Assembly (NCBI RefSeq): GCF_003025555.1
Contig: NZ_PYMH01000002.1
Coordinates: forward strand, 372,001-436,000
Reading direction: 5' to 3'
Length of the DNA stretch: 64,000 nucleotides
DNA from: Photobacterium lutimaris
Lineage (GTDB): Bacteria; Pseudomonadota; Gammaproteobacteria; Enterobacterales; Vibrionaceae
Shown here: positions 10,432-19,691 of the stretch, in pieces
How the letters are laid out: every line of letters begins with the position of its first letter
Position numbering within the stretch: the first letter of the stretch is position 1
Translations under genes and position numbers: made by a program
The notes under the pieces: generated by a model
Told to the model about the DNA's origin: nothing
The model's input: the letters and a program-made list of their open reading frames with translations, nothing else
Database searches by the model: none

Positions 10432-11157
10432 ATGGCTCAGTCACCTCGTTATCAGCAAATCAAGGCTTACCTATTGGAACGGATTCACGCTCGCCAATGG
10501 CCACCTGGTCATAAAATCCCTACCGAGATCGCGCTGTCGGAACAATTCTCGGTCAGTCGTATGACGGCAAACAAAGCCATCACCGAATTGGTCAAGGAAG
10601 GCTTCCTTGAAAGAACGCCTCGCCTCGGTACATTTGTCTGTAACAAAAAAGCTGAATCACCGCTGATGGAGATCCGCAATATTGCCGATGAGGTAAAGAA
10701 TCGAGGGCATCGTTACACCTCAGATGTGATCTCCCAGTCGACCATTCACGCGACCGAGGATATCGCCCTGCGATTAGGTGTCCGCCAAGGTACTGCGGTC
10801 TATTTCACCCAAATTGTCCATTTCGAAAATAGCTCTCCCATACAACTGGAAGAGCGCTGGGTTAACCCCGATCATGCCCCAGCTTATATTGAGCAAGACT
10901 TTAATTCTCAAACGCCCAATGAGTACTTGGTCAAAGCCTGTCCGCTCAGTGATATTGAACATACTGTCGAAGCATTGCTCGCGCCACTGCGTATTGCTGA
11001 GTTGCTCAAGGTCAGTCCCCAGTCCCCCTGCTTACTGCTCAACCGCCGTACCTGGAGCAATAAAAACTTAATCAGTACCGCCCTGCTCTATCATCCAGGC
11101 AATAAATACAAACTCAGCTCACGAGCCCAGGTCGGATCTTTGGCAAGTAACGAGTAA
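10432..11157 (+). CDS. hutC: Histidine utilisation repressor HutC (GntR family)
   Basis: A 241-residue transcription factor: N-terminal GntR winged helix (about 1-75; KIPTEIALSEQFSVSRMTAN is the recognition region) and C-terminal UTRA ligand domain (about 90-235). In known systems HutC represses hut genes and is released by urocanate. It lies upstream of hutIGUH in the same direction but 253 bases away, with its own transcription likely. A partial HutC-like site, TGTATAGGCA (10408-10417), overlaps its leader and hints at autoregulation, weakly. A hairpin CCCCG/CGGGG (11158-11178) follows the stop but lacks a T run. Confidence 0.93.
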   Translation: MAQSPRYQQIKAYLLERIHARQWPPGHKIPTEIALSEQFSVSRMTANKAITELVKEGFLERTPRLGTFVCNKKAESPLMEIRNIADEVKNRGHRYTSDVISQSTIHATEDIALRLGVRQGTAVYFTQIVHFENSSPIQLEERWVNPDHAPAYIEQDFNSQTPNEYLVKACPLSDIEHTVEALLAPLRIAELLKVSPQSPCLLLNRRTWSNKNLISTALLYHPGNKYKLSSRAQVGSLASNE

Positions 11158-11303
11158 CCCCGCGTCTACTTTACGGGGGTCATATCACCATCGACCATTA
11201 TTTTGTGCTGGCTAGACCAGAATCAAACGTGCGACCCCTCTCATAATTCAACATTTGTCAGCAATTAATTACAATTACGGTCACATTTCATTTACATCCC
11301 ACC

Positions 11304-11332
11304 TTGAATTTCAGCCTCTAATTGCCTATTTA
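11304..11332 (+). promoter_or_regulatory. Candidate sigma70 promoter of hutIGUH
   Basis: TTGAAT (11304-11309), 17-base spacer, TATTTA (11327-11332). It is immediately followed by a HutC-type operator, which makes the assignment more likely. Chosen by eye. Confidence 0.5.
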
Positions 11333-11334
11333 TT

Positions 11335-11344
11335 TGTATATACA
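11335..11344. promoter_or_regulatory. HutC-type operator
   Basis: TGTATATACA is a perfect palindrome that fits the TGTA-N2-TACA site described for HutC in Pseudomonas. It lies two bases after the proposed -10 element and 66 bases before hutI, where bound HutC would block initiation. Confidence 0.7.
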
Positions 11345-11353
11345 TTATGGGTT

Positions 11354-11387
11354 CTAGAAACTATTGCTAGAAACAACCACTAGAAAT
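11354..11387 (+). repeat. Three direct CTAGAAA repeats with 13-base period
   Basis: CTAGAAAC at 11354 and 11367, then CTAGAAAT at 11380, evenly spaced by 13 bases, in the 5' untranslated region of hutI. Could be a protein-binding array or chance. Confidence 0.55.
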
Positions 11388-11410
11388 ACTAATAACTTCA
11401 GGGTCACGAA

Positions 11411-12634
11411 ATGGATAGAGTGCTGACAAACGTCAATATGGTCACCCTTGCAGGCGATGATGGCTACCAAGTCATCAACGATGCCATGATTGGTATCCAA
11501 GATGGGGTGATTGTGTATGCCGGCCACAAGGAACATTTTGACTGCCACGGCCACCCTGACGTTATGGATTGTCAGGGAGCGCTTGTTACTCCGGGACTGA
11601 TAGACTGTCACACTCACCTTGTATTTGCCGGCAACCGCGCTTCTGAGTTCGAACAGCGTCTTAACGGTGTGCCCTATGAGCAAATCGCAAAAGCAGGCGG
11701 AGGGATACTATCCACTGTTCGGGCTACCCGCGAAGCATCTGAAGAGACTCTGTTTAGACTTGCCTCTGAGCGTTTGCACGGTTTGAAAAATGAGGGGGTA
11801 ACCACCGTAGAGATCAAATCAGGCTATGGTCTGACTCTTGATGACGAGCTAAAAATGCTAAGGGTTGCCCGACGTATTGGGGAGATGCCTGATATTAACG
11901 TATCCACCACCCTACTGGCAGCTCATGCTCTACCACCGGAATACTCCGATGATCCAGACCGCTATATTCAGTTCATTTGTGATGAAATTCTCCCGGCCGC
12001 GGCACAGGAGAACTTGGCCGATGCTGTTGACGTCTTCTGTGAAGGTATTGGTTTCAGTACGCAACAGTGCCAGCGAGTTTTCCATGCGGCCCAAAAACAT
12101 GGCCTTGCTATCAAAGGGCACACTGAGCAACTTTCCAATCTAGGTGGCAGCACAATGGCTGCCCGAATGGGGGCACTGTCTGTCGATCATATTGAATACC
12201 TCGATAACGAAGGGGTCGCTGCCCTCGCTGCCTGTGGCACTGTTGCTACCCTGCTACCCGGTGCCTTTTATTTCCTGCGCGAAAACCAAATGCCGCCCAT
12301 TGATCAGTTACGTGAGTTAAACGTGCCAATGGCGATTGCCACTGATTTCAATCCCGGAACGTCCCCCATCGCGTCAATCCGTACCATGATGAACATGGCG
12401 TGCACCTTGTTCCGAATGACACCGCAAGAATGCCTACAAGGTGTCACCACAAATGCGGCCCAAGCACTTGGGATGGGCGGATTACGCGGTCAAATCCGTG
12501 AAGGAATGCAGGCCGATTTGGCAATTTGGACTGTATCCCACCCTGCCGAGCTGTCGTACCGTATTGGTGTTCCAGATCTCAAAGCGCGGGTAGTCAACGG
12601 TGAACTATTCATTCACCAACACTCAGAGCGATAA
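11411..12634 (+). CDS. hutI: Imidazolonepropionase
   Basis: Third step of histidine breakdown: opens 4-imidazolone-5-propionate to N-formimidoyl-L-glutamate. A 407-residue amidohydrolase-superfamily TIM barrel. Metal ligands are seen as HTH in [12 protein letters not shown], His in GHTEQLSN and Asp in [10 protein letters not shown]; the substrate-side DHIEY is present. First gene of the hutIGUH operon and 10 bases before hutG. The ATG at 11411 has only a weak ribosome site (CAGGGTCACGAA). Confidence 0.97.
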   Translation: MDRVLTNVNMVTLAGDDGYQVINDAMIGIQDGVIVYAGHKEHFDCHGHPDVMDCQGALVTPGLIDCHTHLVFAGNRASEFEQRLNGVPYEQIAKAGGGILSTVRATREASEETLFRLASERLHGLKNEGVTTVEIKSGYGLTLDDELKMLRVARRIGEMPDINVSTTLLAAHALPPEYSDDPDRYIQFICDEILPAAAQENLADAVDVFCEGIGFSTQQCQRVFHAAQKHGLAIKGHTEQLSNLGGSTMAARMGALSVDHIEYLDNEGVAALAACGTVATLLPGAFYFLRENQMPPIDQLRELNVPMAIATDFNPGTSPIASIRTMMNMACTLFRMTPQECLQGVTTNAAQALGMGGLRGQIREGMQADLAIWTVSHPAELSYRIGVPDLKARVVNGELFIHQHSER

Positions 12635-12644
12635 GGAGCATCAT

Positions 12645-13688
12645 ATGCCAGTTGATATGACGGTCTGGCAAGGTCGTAGCGATCCAGAAGATGGTAGCCT
12701 CGGATTACGTTGGCATGAAGTGATAAAGCCAGCTGACGAAGCGAATGAGCCGGGCATCATGCTACTCGGATTCGCCTGTGATGAAGGCGTATCACGTAAT
12801 AAAGGCCGCACAGGTGCCTTTGATGCACCAATAACGATTCGAAAAGCGTTGGCGAATCTAGCTTGGCACCACACAGAGCCAGCCTATGACGGTGGAGATA
12901 TTCTTTGCAACGACGGTAATCTCGAACTTGCCCAGCAACGCCTCGGGGAAGATGTATGCCGCGCCCTTCGCCAAAACCACAAAGTGATTGTATTAGGCGG
13001 TGGCCACGAAGTGGCTTGGGGAACTTTCCAAGGGCTCGGTAGCTATTTATTACAAAAGCAGCACGTCTTGCAAACGCAACATACCCCAAGAGGTGGGTTT
13101 AAATCTGAAGAGTTGGATATCGTCAACAAAGTACCGAAAATCGGCATTATCAACTTTGATGCCCATTTTGATCTGCGTAATCCCCCTCCAGGCTCATCGG
13201 CCGAGCGAGGCAGTTCAGGCACCCCATTTCAGCAAATCGCACGTTTTTGTGAGCTCCAAGGCTGGCCTTTCAACTATGCCTGTCTTGGCTTGAACCGCGC
13301 TAGCAATACCCAAGCGCTGTATGACAAAGCCGACAAAATGGGGGTGCTGTATTTCGATGATTGCGAACTTACCCACCAGCGGCTGCCACTGATTATCGAA
13401 TCACTGGAGCACTTTATTGCCCAATGCGACTACCTCTACCTCACCATAGATATTGATGTATTCCCTGCCAGTACCGCACCGGGAGTCAGTGCTCCTGCCG
13501 CGCGAGGCGTGCCGCAGGAAATCATAGAACCATTGCTCAACACGGTACTTTCGGCAGAAACCACCGCAGGAAGCAAGAAAGTACTGGTTGCCGATATGGC
13601 GGAATACAACCCCCGTTTTGATATCGACACCCAAACTGCACGACTCGCTGCGCGATTGGCTTGGACCATCGCCCGTGCCCTACGTTAA
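12645..13688 (+). CDS. hutG: Formimidoylglutamase
   Basis: Fourth step: hydrolyses N-formimidoylglutamate to glutamate and formamide. A 347-residue ureohydrolase (arginase) fold with the binuclear manganese motifs GGGHEVAWG, NFDAHFDLR and TIDIDVF. The start at 12645 follows AAGGAG; a longer in-frame start at 12600 would overlap hutI and has no ribosome site. Presence of hutG rather than hutF plus a deformylase indicates the direct one-step route. 55 bases lie before hutU. Confidence 0.96.
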   Translation: MPVDMTVWQGRSDPEDGSLGLRWHEVIKPADEANEPGIMLLGFACDEGVSRNKGRTGAFDAPITIRKALANLAWHHTEPAYDGGDILCNDGNLELAQQRLGEDVCRALRQNHKVIVLGGGHEVAWGTFQGLGSYLLQKQHVLQTQHTPRGGFKSEELDIVNKVPKIGIINFDAHFDLRNPPPGSSAERGSSGTPFQQIARFCELQGWPFNYACLGLNRASNTQALYDKADKMGVLYFDDCELTHQRLPLIIESLEHFIAQCDYLYLTIDIDVFPASTAPGVSAPAARGVPQEIIEPLLNTVLSAETTAGSKKVLVADMAEYNPRFDIDTQTARLAARLAWTIARALR

Positions 13689-13743
13689 TCAACACCGCTG
13701 TCTTCTTAAACTATTACATTGACAGCATTGCAAGGAGAGCCAC

Positions 13744-15435
13744 ATGACACAAGATACCCAACCACGCTTGGACGAAAGCCGGACGATTATCGCCCCAACA
13801 GGCACCACGCTAAATGCCAAGTCATGGTTAACCGAAGCTCCGCTAAGGATGCTGATGAACAATCTGCATCCTGATGTAGCGGAACACCCACACGCTTTGG
13901 TGGTATATGGCGGTATTGGTCGTGCTGCAAGGAATTGGCAGTGCTATGACAAAATTGTCGAGGTGCTAAAGCGCCTTGAAGAAGATGAAACTCTGCTGGT
14001 GCAATCTGGTAAACCTGTCGGTGTATTCAAAACCCACAGTAATGCGCCTAGGGTACTCATTGCTAATTCAAACTTGGTCCCTCACTGGGCCAACTGGGAA
14101 CACTTCAACGAGCTCGATAAAGAAGGTTTGATGATGTACGGTCAGATGACCGCGGGCAGCTGGATCTACATCGGCTCCCAAGGCATCGTCCAAGGCACCT
14201 ACGAAACCTTTGTTGCCATGGCAAAGCAGCACTTCAATGGTGACAGCTCGGGGCGTTGGATCCTCACCGGTGGCCTTGGCGGTATGGGTGGCGCTCAGCC
14301 ACTGGCTGCGACCATGGCGGGTTTTTCAATGTTAGCCGTTGAGTGTGATGAAAGCCGAATCGACTACCGCCTGCGTACCGGCTATGTCGATTGCAAAGCG
14401 ACCTCATTAGATGAAGCCTTGGCGATTATCGAAGAAGCCAAGCAAACCGGTAAACCGGTCTCTGTTGGTCTACTTGGCAATGCGGCAGATGTATACCCTG
14501 AAATTGTCCGTCGTGGCATTGTTCCTGATTGCACCACTGACCAAACATCGGCCCATGATCCGCTAAACGGTTACCTACCACAGGGTTGGACCATGGAATA
14601 CGCTGCACAGATGCGCCAGCAAGACGAAGCAGCAGTGGTTAAAGCTGCCAAGGCATCGATGGCCGTTCAAGTTGAAGCGATGTTAGCGCTGCAAGCTGCA
14701 GGCTCGGCGACTGTCGATTACGGCAACAATATCCGCCAAATGGCCTTTGAGGTCGGTGTTGAAAATGCCTTTGATTTCCCGGGCTTTGTTCCAGCCTATA
14801 TTCGTCCGTTATTCTGCGAGGGTGTTGGCCCGTTCCGCTGGGCGGCGCTATCTGGCGATCCGGAAGATATCTACAAGACAGACCAAAAAGTCAAAGAGCT
14901 GATCCCTGATAACCCTCACCTGCACAACTGGCTAGACATGGCCCGCGAGCGCATCCAGTTCCAAGGCTTACCTTCCCGTATCTGCTGGGTGGGACTGAAA
15001 GACCGTGCCCGTCTAGGTAAAGCTTTTAACGAAATGGTTAAAAATGGCGAGCTTAAAGCGCCAATCGTTATTGGCCGTGATCACCTCGACTCAGGCTCTG
15101 TCGCTAGCCCGAACCGTGAAACAGAAGGCATGATGGATGGCTCCGATGCCGTATCCGACTGGCCATTGCTCAACGCCCTTCTCAACACCGCGTCCGGTGC
15201 GACTTGGGTATCCCTACACCATGGCGGTGGCGTTGGTATGGGCTTCTCGCAACATTCGGGCATGGTCATTGTTTGTGATGGTACTGATGCTGCTGCTGAA
15301 CGTGTCGGCCGTGTACTTCGCAATGACCCAGCCACGGGCGTGATGCGCCATGCCGATGCCGGTTATGACATCGCTGTTAACTGTGCCGAGGAACAAGGCT
15401 TAGATTTGCCAATGATCCCATCAACTCAAAAATAA
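13744..15435 (+). CDS. hutU: Urocanate hydratase
   Basis: Second step: adds water to urocanate to give imidazolonepropionate, using tightly bound NAD+ as electrophile. 563 residues, full length. The glycine-rich NAD site [13 protein letters not shown] lies near residue 177, and conserved family stretches such as HHGGGVGMG near residue 495 are intact. AAGGAG lies 6 bases before the ATG. Cytoplasmic. Followed by hutH after 27 bases. Confidence 0.98.
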   Translation: MTQDTQPRLDESRTIIAPTGTTLNAKSWLTEAPLRMLMNNLHPDVAEHPHALVVYGGIGRAARNWQCYDKIVEVLKRLEEDETLLVQSGKPVGVFKTHSNAPRVLIANSNLVPHWANWEHFNELDKEGLMMYGQMTAGSWIYIGSQGIVQGTYETFVAMAKQHFNGDSSGRWILTGGLGGMGGAQPLAATMAGFSMLAVECDESRIDYRLRTGYVDCKATSLDEALAIIEEAKQTGKPVSVGLLGNAADVYPEIVRRGIVPDCTTDQTSAHDPLNGYLPQGWTMEYAAQMRQQDEAAVVKAAKASMAVQVEAMLALQAAGSATVDYGNNIRQMAFEVGVENAFDFPGFVPAYIRPLFCEGVGPFRWAALSGDPEDIYKTDQKVKELIPDNPHLHNWLDMARERIQFQGLPSRICWVGLKDRARLGKAFNEMVKNGELKAPIVIGRDHLDSGSVASPNRETEGMMDGSDAVSDWPLLNALLNTASGATWVSLHHGGGVGMGFSQHSGMVIVCDGTDAAAERVGRVLRNDPATGVMRHADAGYDIAVNCAEEQGLDLPMIPSTQK

Positions 15436-15462
15436 TAACGAATAATCGCCTAAGGACGTTGT

Positions 15463-16995
15463 ATGTACCAAATTGAAATCAACCCGGGAAAATTATCGCT
15501 CAAGCAGCTGCGACACATCAATCGCCACAAAGTGACACTGTCACTCAACAAGGCTGCCTATGATGATATGTTGGTCAGTACCAAAGCTGTAGAGCTAGTG
15601 ATCACAGAAGACAGAGTCGTTTATGGGATCAACACCGGCTTTGGCCTGCTTGCCAATACCCGTATCGCGGTCGAAGACTTAGAAACACTACAGCGCAGTA
15701 TCGTTCTCTCTCACGCCGCTGGCATCGGCAAATTAATGGAAGATGATACTGTCAGACTCATGATGGCGCTGAAGATCAACAGCCTTGCCCGAGGTTACTC
15801 GGGGATCCGCCCTAAAGTCGTTGATGCACTCATAACGCTGGTCAATGCCGAAGTGTACCCATGCATTCCACAAAAAGGATCCGTCGGCGCGTCGGGGGAT
15901 CTTGCCCCGCTGGCACACATGAGCACCGTTTTACTGGGTGAAGGCCAGGCTCGCCACAATGGTGAAATCATCAGTGGTGCAGCCGCACTCAAGATTGCCG
16001 GGCTTGAACCGATTACGCTGGCCCCCAAAGAAGGGCTTGCTTTGCTCAATGGCACCCAAGCCTCAACGGCGTTTGCCCTTGAAGGCTTATTTGCCGCTGA
16101 AGATTTGTATGCGTCGGGCACCGTCTGCGGGGCGATGTCGGTAGATGCGGCGTTGGGTAGCCGTCGACCTTTCGATCCGCGTATCCATCGCGTACGAGGC
16201 CACCGTAGTCAAATTGATGCAGCAATGGCTTACCGTCATATGCTAGACAAAGAGAGTGAGATTGGCTTATCGCACCAGCAATGTGACAAGGTCCAAGATC
16301 CTTATTCGCTGCGCTGTCAGCCGCAAGTGATGGGTGCCTGTCTACAACAAATCCGCCATTCTGCCGATATCCTCGAAATCGAAGCGAATGCTGTTTCTGA
16401 CAACCCACTGGTATTTGCCGATGATGGCGACATTATTTCGGGTGGTAACTTCCATGCCGAGCCTGTCGCGATGGCTGCAGATAGCCTTGCATTGGCCATT
16501 GCCGAAATTGGTAGCTTATCAGAACGTCGAATGGCGCTATTGATTGATAGCGGCCTGAGTAAACTCCCTCCGTTCTTGGTGGATAATGGCGGTGTAAATT
16601 CCGGCTTTATGATAGCCCAAGTGACCGCAGCAGCACTGGCAAGTGAAAACAAAACCCTCGCCCACCCAGCTTCTGTTGATAGTTTGCCGACGTCCGCTAA
16701 CCAGGAAGATCATGTCTCGATGGCAACCTTTGCAGGTAGAAGACTCAAGGACATGGCCGAAAATACCCGCGGGATCTTAGCCGTCGAATTACTGGCTGCC
16801 GCTCAAGGCTTGGATTTCCGCTCGCCGAACCGCAGTTCAGATCGCTTGGAGCAAGCCAAAGAAATGCTACGTGCCCGTGTGAGCTTCTACGATAAAGATC
16901 GGTATTTTGCACCTGATATCGAAAAAGCAAACGAACTCCTATTGGAAGCGCATTACAACACCTTGATGCCTTCACAATTACTGCCGAGTTTATAA
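15463..16995 (+). CDS. hutH: Histidine ammonia-lyase
   Basis: First step: deaminates L-histidine to urocanate. 510 residues. The autocatalytic MIO prosthetic group forms from Ala143-Ser144-Gly145 in [16 protein letters not shown], which is intact, as are the Tyr53-region [10 protein letters not shown] and the C-terminal helices. It is the last gene of hutIGUH, with AAGGAC before the ATG and a strong terminator 30 bases after the stop. The order I-G-U-H on one strand is consistent with a single transcript controlled at the hutI promoter. Confidence 0.98.
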   Translation: MYQIEINPGKLSLKQLRHINRHKVTLSLNKAAYDDMLVSTKAVELVITEDRVVYGINTGFGLLANTRIAVEDLETLQRSIVLSHAAGIGKLMEDDTVRLMMALKINSLARGYSGIRPKVVDALITLVNAEVYPCIPQKGSVGASGDLAPLAHMSTVLLGEGQARHNGEIISGAAALKIAGLEPITLAPKEGLALLNGTQASTAFALEGLFAAEDLYASGTVCGAMSVDAALGSRRPFDPRIHRVRGHRSQIDAAMAYRHMLDKESEIGLSHQQCDKVQDPYSLRCQPQVMGACLQQIRHSADILEIEANAVSDNPLVFADDGDIISGGNFHAEPVAMAADSLALAIAEIGSLSERRMALLIDSGLSKLPPFLVDNGGVNSGFMIAQVTAAALASENKTLAHPASVDSLPTSANQEDHVSMATFAGRRLKDMAENTRGILAVELLAAAQGLDFRSPNRSSDRLEQAKEMLRARVSFYDKDRYFAPDIEKANELLLEAHYNTLMPSQLLPSL

Positions 16996-17024
16996 GGGCA
17001 TTAAGGCAAATCGTCCAATGATAA

Positions 17025-17061
17025 AAAACGCCCCTTATTAAGATTAAATAAGGGGCGTTTT
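17025..17061. terminator. Bidirectional terminator between hutH and the DUF3726-type gene
   Basis: AAAACGCCCCTTATT pairs with AATAAGGGGCGTTTT, 15 bp with a 7-base loop and A/T runs on both sides, between convergent genes. Confidence 0.93.
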
Positions 17062-17101
17062 CTTTATTATTGAGGGGTTTAAAGTTTAGGATTTCAGCTA
17101 A

Positions 17102-17836
17102 CTACACAACCAACTCACCAGCCCCTTTGGCCGATGTTTCACTGTTCTCGACCAAGAATACCGTTGCAGCTTGCTTTAACTGCTGCCATTCAGCATCGTC
17201 TACCTCAATTCCTTCCTGCCACGCCTGTAGGTATGTGTCGCGCAAGCTTGAAGAATCCAGCAGAGCAAAGCCAGTTACCCCTGATGACGGCACGGCAAAA
17301 TCAGAGACCGACAGCTCAATAATCATGTCATGCTGGCTGTCTTTGTCGGTATCAACATCCTCAGACTGGAGCAGCTCAGGGAAAACACAGCCCTTGTTGA
17401 GCATGTAAAGCGTCTTTTTGGCATCAGAGCCATTTGACCATTGTGCCTTGCACGCTAGTCCCTTGGCGGCTAACTTAACCAACTCACTGTAAGCTAACCA
17501 ACGGTTATGGCAATGGTGGACATGAATCGTTAATGACTTAGTGTGTACCAGTTGCTCTACAGCATAATCCATGATACTCGGTAAGTGGCAAACCAAGCTG
17601 GTACCATGCATATCGACATCAATACGGTCTGGAGTAGGCTTTGTTAATGTGATCGGACCATCTTTTTCACCGGCAAGATAAGGAAGCGCCTTGTTAAAAT
17701 GCCCGACACCGTTAAGGCCAACCATCTGCAAATCTGCCACCATATTCGCGATAACGTCCGCTTCGCCACAGCAACGGCGCAAACCTAGGAATGCCTTGTA
17801 AACTGCGGTGACAAGCTCATTATGGGTTACAATCAT
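17102..17836 (-). CDS. DUF3726-like protein of unknown function
   Basis: A 244-residue soluble protein without signal peptide or membrane segment. The N-terminus (MIVTHNELVTAVYKAFLGLR) and a HHCHN cluster near residue 107 recall the DUF3726 family; this is from memory and not verified. No catalytic motif can be named. Its ATG overlaps the stop of the upstream 571-codon gene as ATGA, so the two are translationally coupled and probably act together. It is the last gene of the catabolic cluster. Two neighbouring Cys (RRCCGEAD) and the His-rich patch could bind metal; this is speculation. Confidence 0.75.
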   Translation of the reverse strand: MIVTHNELVTAVYKAFLGLRRCCGEADVIANMVADLQMVGLNGVGHFNKALPYLAGEKDGPITLTKPTPDRIDVDMHGTSLVCHLPSIMDYAVEQLVHTKSLTIHVHHCHNRWLAYSELVKLAAKGLACKAQWSNGSDAKKTLYMLNKGCVFPELLQSEDVDTDKDSQHDMIIELSVSDFAVPSSGVTGFALLDSSSLRDTYLQAWQEGIEVDDAEWQQLKQAATVFLVENSETSAKGAGELVV

Positions 17837-19533
17837 TTAGCCTCTCCTGCTAGTTCTTGTGCTGATGGCAGGATAGGAAATAACCATTCACCATCGTGGA
17901 TTTCATCCAATAGCGGCGCGCCTTGGAAAAAGGTCACCTGAACCCAGCGATCTGAACGCGGGTCAAATTTCGTCGCACCGAAGACGGCTAACTTACAGCG
18001 TAGCAGGTGCATCGGCAGAGACCCTTTGTGCAGCACGTTCATCTGGATATCGCCCATGACTTTGTTGCCCAATGTCCAAGCCCTTTTTGCGATACCGCGA
18101 TATTCTGGGTTCAATAATAAGAACTCAGCGAGCGTTTGCTCCGCCTCAGCCTTTAGCAAAGCGCTATATAAGCGGTAGACCTGTCGACCGATATCCAATG
18201 GCAATTCTCGCTCTTCCCCAGCTTCTACACCTCGTACGCCAAGTCGAGGCTCTTCTTTGTCTTGGGAGCGGTACCAGAACCAGTAATTGTTCTCAGGACG
18301 CTGGAAATCCGTATCAATAGCCCAGCGATAGCGGCTTTCAAGCAACTGCATGAAATCCGAGACCTTCTTACCACTGGTTAACGACAACGTCTCATCGCAA
18401 TTCATTTTTTCTTGATAGCTATCTGCAATGTCTGGATAGAGCTCCATCACACAAGAAAGTACGATTTCCTGCGTTTCCAAGCTCATTGATTGAGATTGGG
18501 CAATCACACTGTACCAGTCTGGTGTCACATCGGCAGACACGGTTGCCACCGTGCTGCAAAAAGCCACGAGCTCCTCCACCGCCTGCTTGTTCAGCCCGCG
18601 CTGGTGATCATCAATCGTGACAACCTGAGAGAGATGGGTCTTGGCCTGTTCGAGCAGCTGGGACAACGCATCCACCTTAGTCGCATCGAATGGCTGGCTC
18701 AAAATCTCTGCCAATGCTTCTTCACGGGTAGTCATCCACTGATCAACAATGCAAGGATGGTTTATCAGGTAAGGTGCCATACCCAACCCAGTCGCGTTAC
18801 CCACACCCAGATAGCGCTGCAACGAACGGTGAAGTGAAACGGCATTCTCCCCTCCGCGCTGCTTGGCTAGATAATCGACCCAGTCCAGACTAAATTCACG
18901 CAGGAGATAAACGGCACACATCTGCGCACTGAAAGACTGGTGAAAATCCGGGTTGTCTTCCAGCAATTTGAAATCTGCAATACCGAACTTGCCATTACCA
19001 TATACTGCCGTTGTTCGCAGAATATAACCCACATTTGCTAGCTGTTGTGGATCCGGCTGCTGGCCTTGGGACAGGCTCGAAACAAGGTGTTCAAACACCC
19101 GCACACTCTTGTTGGCTCGTGCCAGTACCAAGGCACGGTTCGGGTTTCGCCCAGCTTCTTGTAATGGTACGTTTGCTTGAAGCTGCACCAACAATTGTGG
19201 TGATACTTCACCATCAACCAAGGCTAGCGTCACATCCCACTTTTCAGCAATCACGCGATCGTTACGTTCTTCGTCACTGATCTCGTCGCAGAACACCACA
19301 AGGTGGTACTGGTTTTCCTGTGTTTCTAGACGATAGATAGCGTGCCCATAGCCTTCTGGCGACAGCTGCCAATCATGTTGGCTTACCTGCCAGTTTTTCT
19401 GGGCCATTTGACGAATAAAATAGCGCACAAAACTAATTCGGTTTTGGTGCATAGCCCCCAACCTTTCAGGTGCCATAACGACTTCAGGTTGACGTAGGGT
19501 GTTATCAGATTTCAAGGAACGATGTGCATCCAT
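17833..19533 (-). CDS. Large soluble protein of unknown function, coupled to the DUF3726-like gene
   Basis: About 566 residues, no signal peptide, no transmembrane segment. I do not recognise the family and see no nucleotide-binding or metal motif. It is rich in Gln and Glu. Start placed at ATG 19533 because GGTGAG lies 4 bases upstream; ATG 19545 or TTG 19548 would add up to five residues. Its TGA stop overlaps the next start (ATGA). It sits 158 bases after the BCCT transporter gene; that gap includes a small CATGCC/GGCATG hairpin (19628-19647). Context suggests a role in breakdown of the imported substrate. Confidence 0.75.
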   Translation of the reverse strand: MDAHRSLKSDNTLRQPEVVMAPERLGAMHQNRISFVRYFIRQMAQKNWQVSQHDWQLSPEGYGHAIYRLETQENQYHLVVFCDEISDEERNDRVIAEKWDVTLALVDGEVSPQLLVQLQANVPLQEAGRNPNRALVLARANKSVRVFEHLVSSLSQGQQPDPQQLANVGYILRTTAVYGNGKFGIADFKLLEDNPDFHQSFSAQMCAVYLLREFSLDWVDYLAKQRGGENAVSLHRSLQRYLGVGNATGLGMAPYLINHPCIVDQWMTTREEALAEILSQPFDATKVDALSQLLEQAKTHLSQVVTIDDHQRGLNKQAVEELVAFCSTVATVSADVTPDWYSVIAQSQSMSLETQEIVLSCVMELYPDIADSYQEKMNCDETLSLTSGKKVSDFMQLLESRYRWAIDTDFQRPENNYWFWYRSQDKEEPRLGVRGVEAGEERELPLDIGRQVYRLYSALLKAEAEQTLAEFLLLNPEYRGIAKRAWTLGNKVMGDIQMNVLHKGSLPMHLLRCKLAVFGATKFDPRSDRWVQVTFFQGAPLLDEIHDGEWLFPILPSAQELAGEAK

Positions 19534-19691
19534 ATTGCTCACCATCAATTTTATAATTATGTTTCTGGTTATAGGCGTCCAACTACCGCCCGGGAATATT
19601 GCTCTTATGATATTGCTGTTGCTTTCTCATGCCCCTTGCGAGGCATGATGGATCTATACCTTTCTAGAATAAGTACTTATAGCGTTTGGTA

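Noticed and set aside
11240..11300. Possible CRP site upstream of hutI (GGTCACATTT)
   Set aside because: Only one half-site resembles the consensus; the other half does not match, so no CRP site is claimed.
15081..15396. Antisense open frames within hutU
   Set aside because: High G+C coding sequence of hutU gives long antisense frames; no start signals and no recognisable protein.
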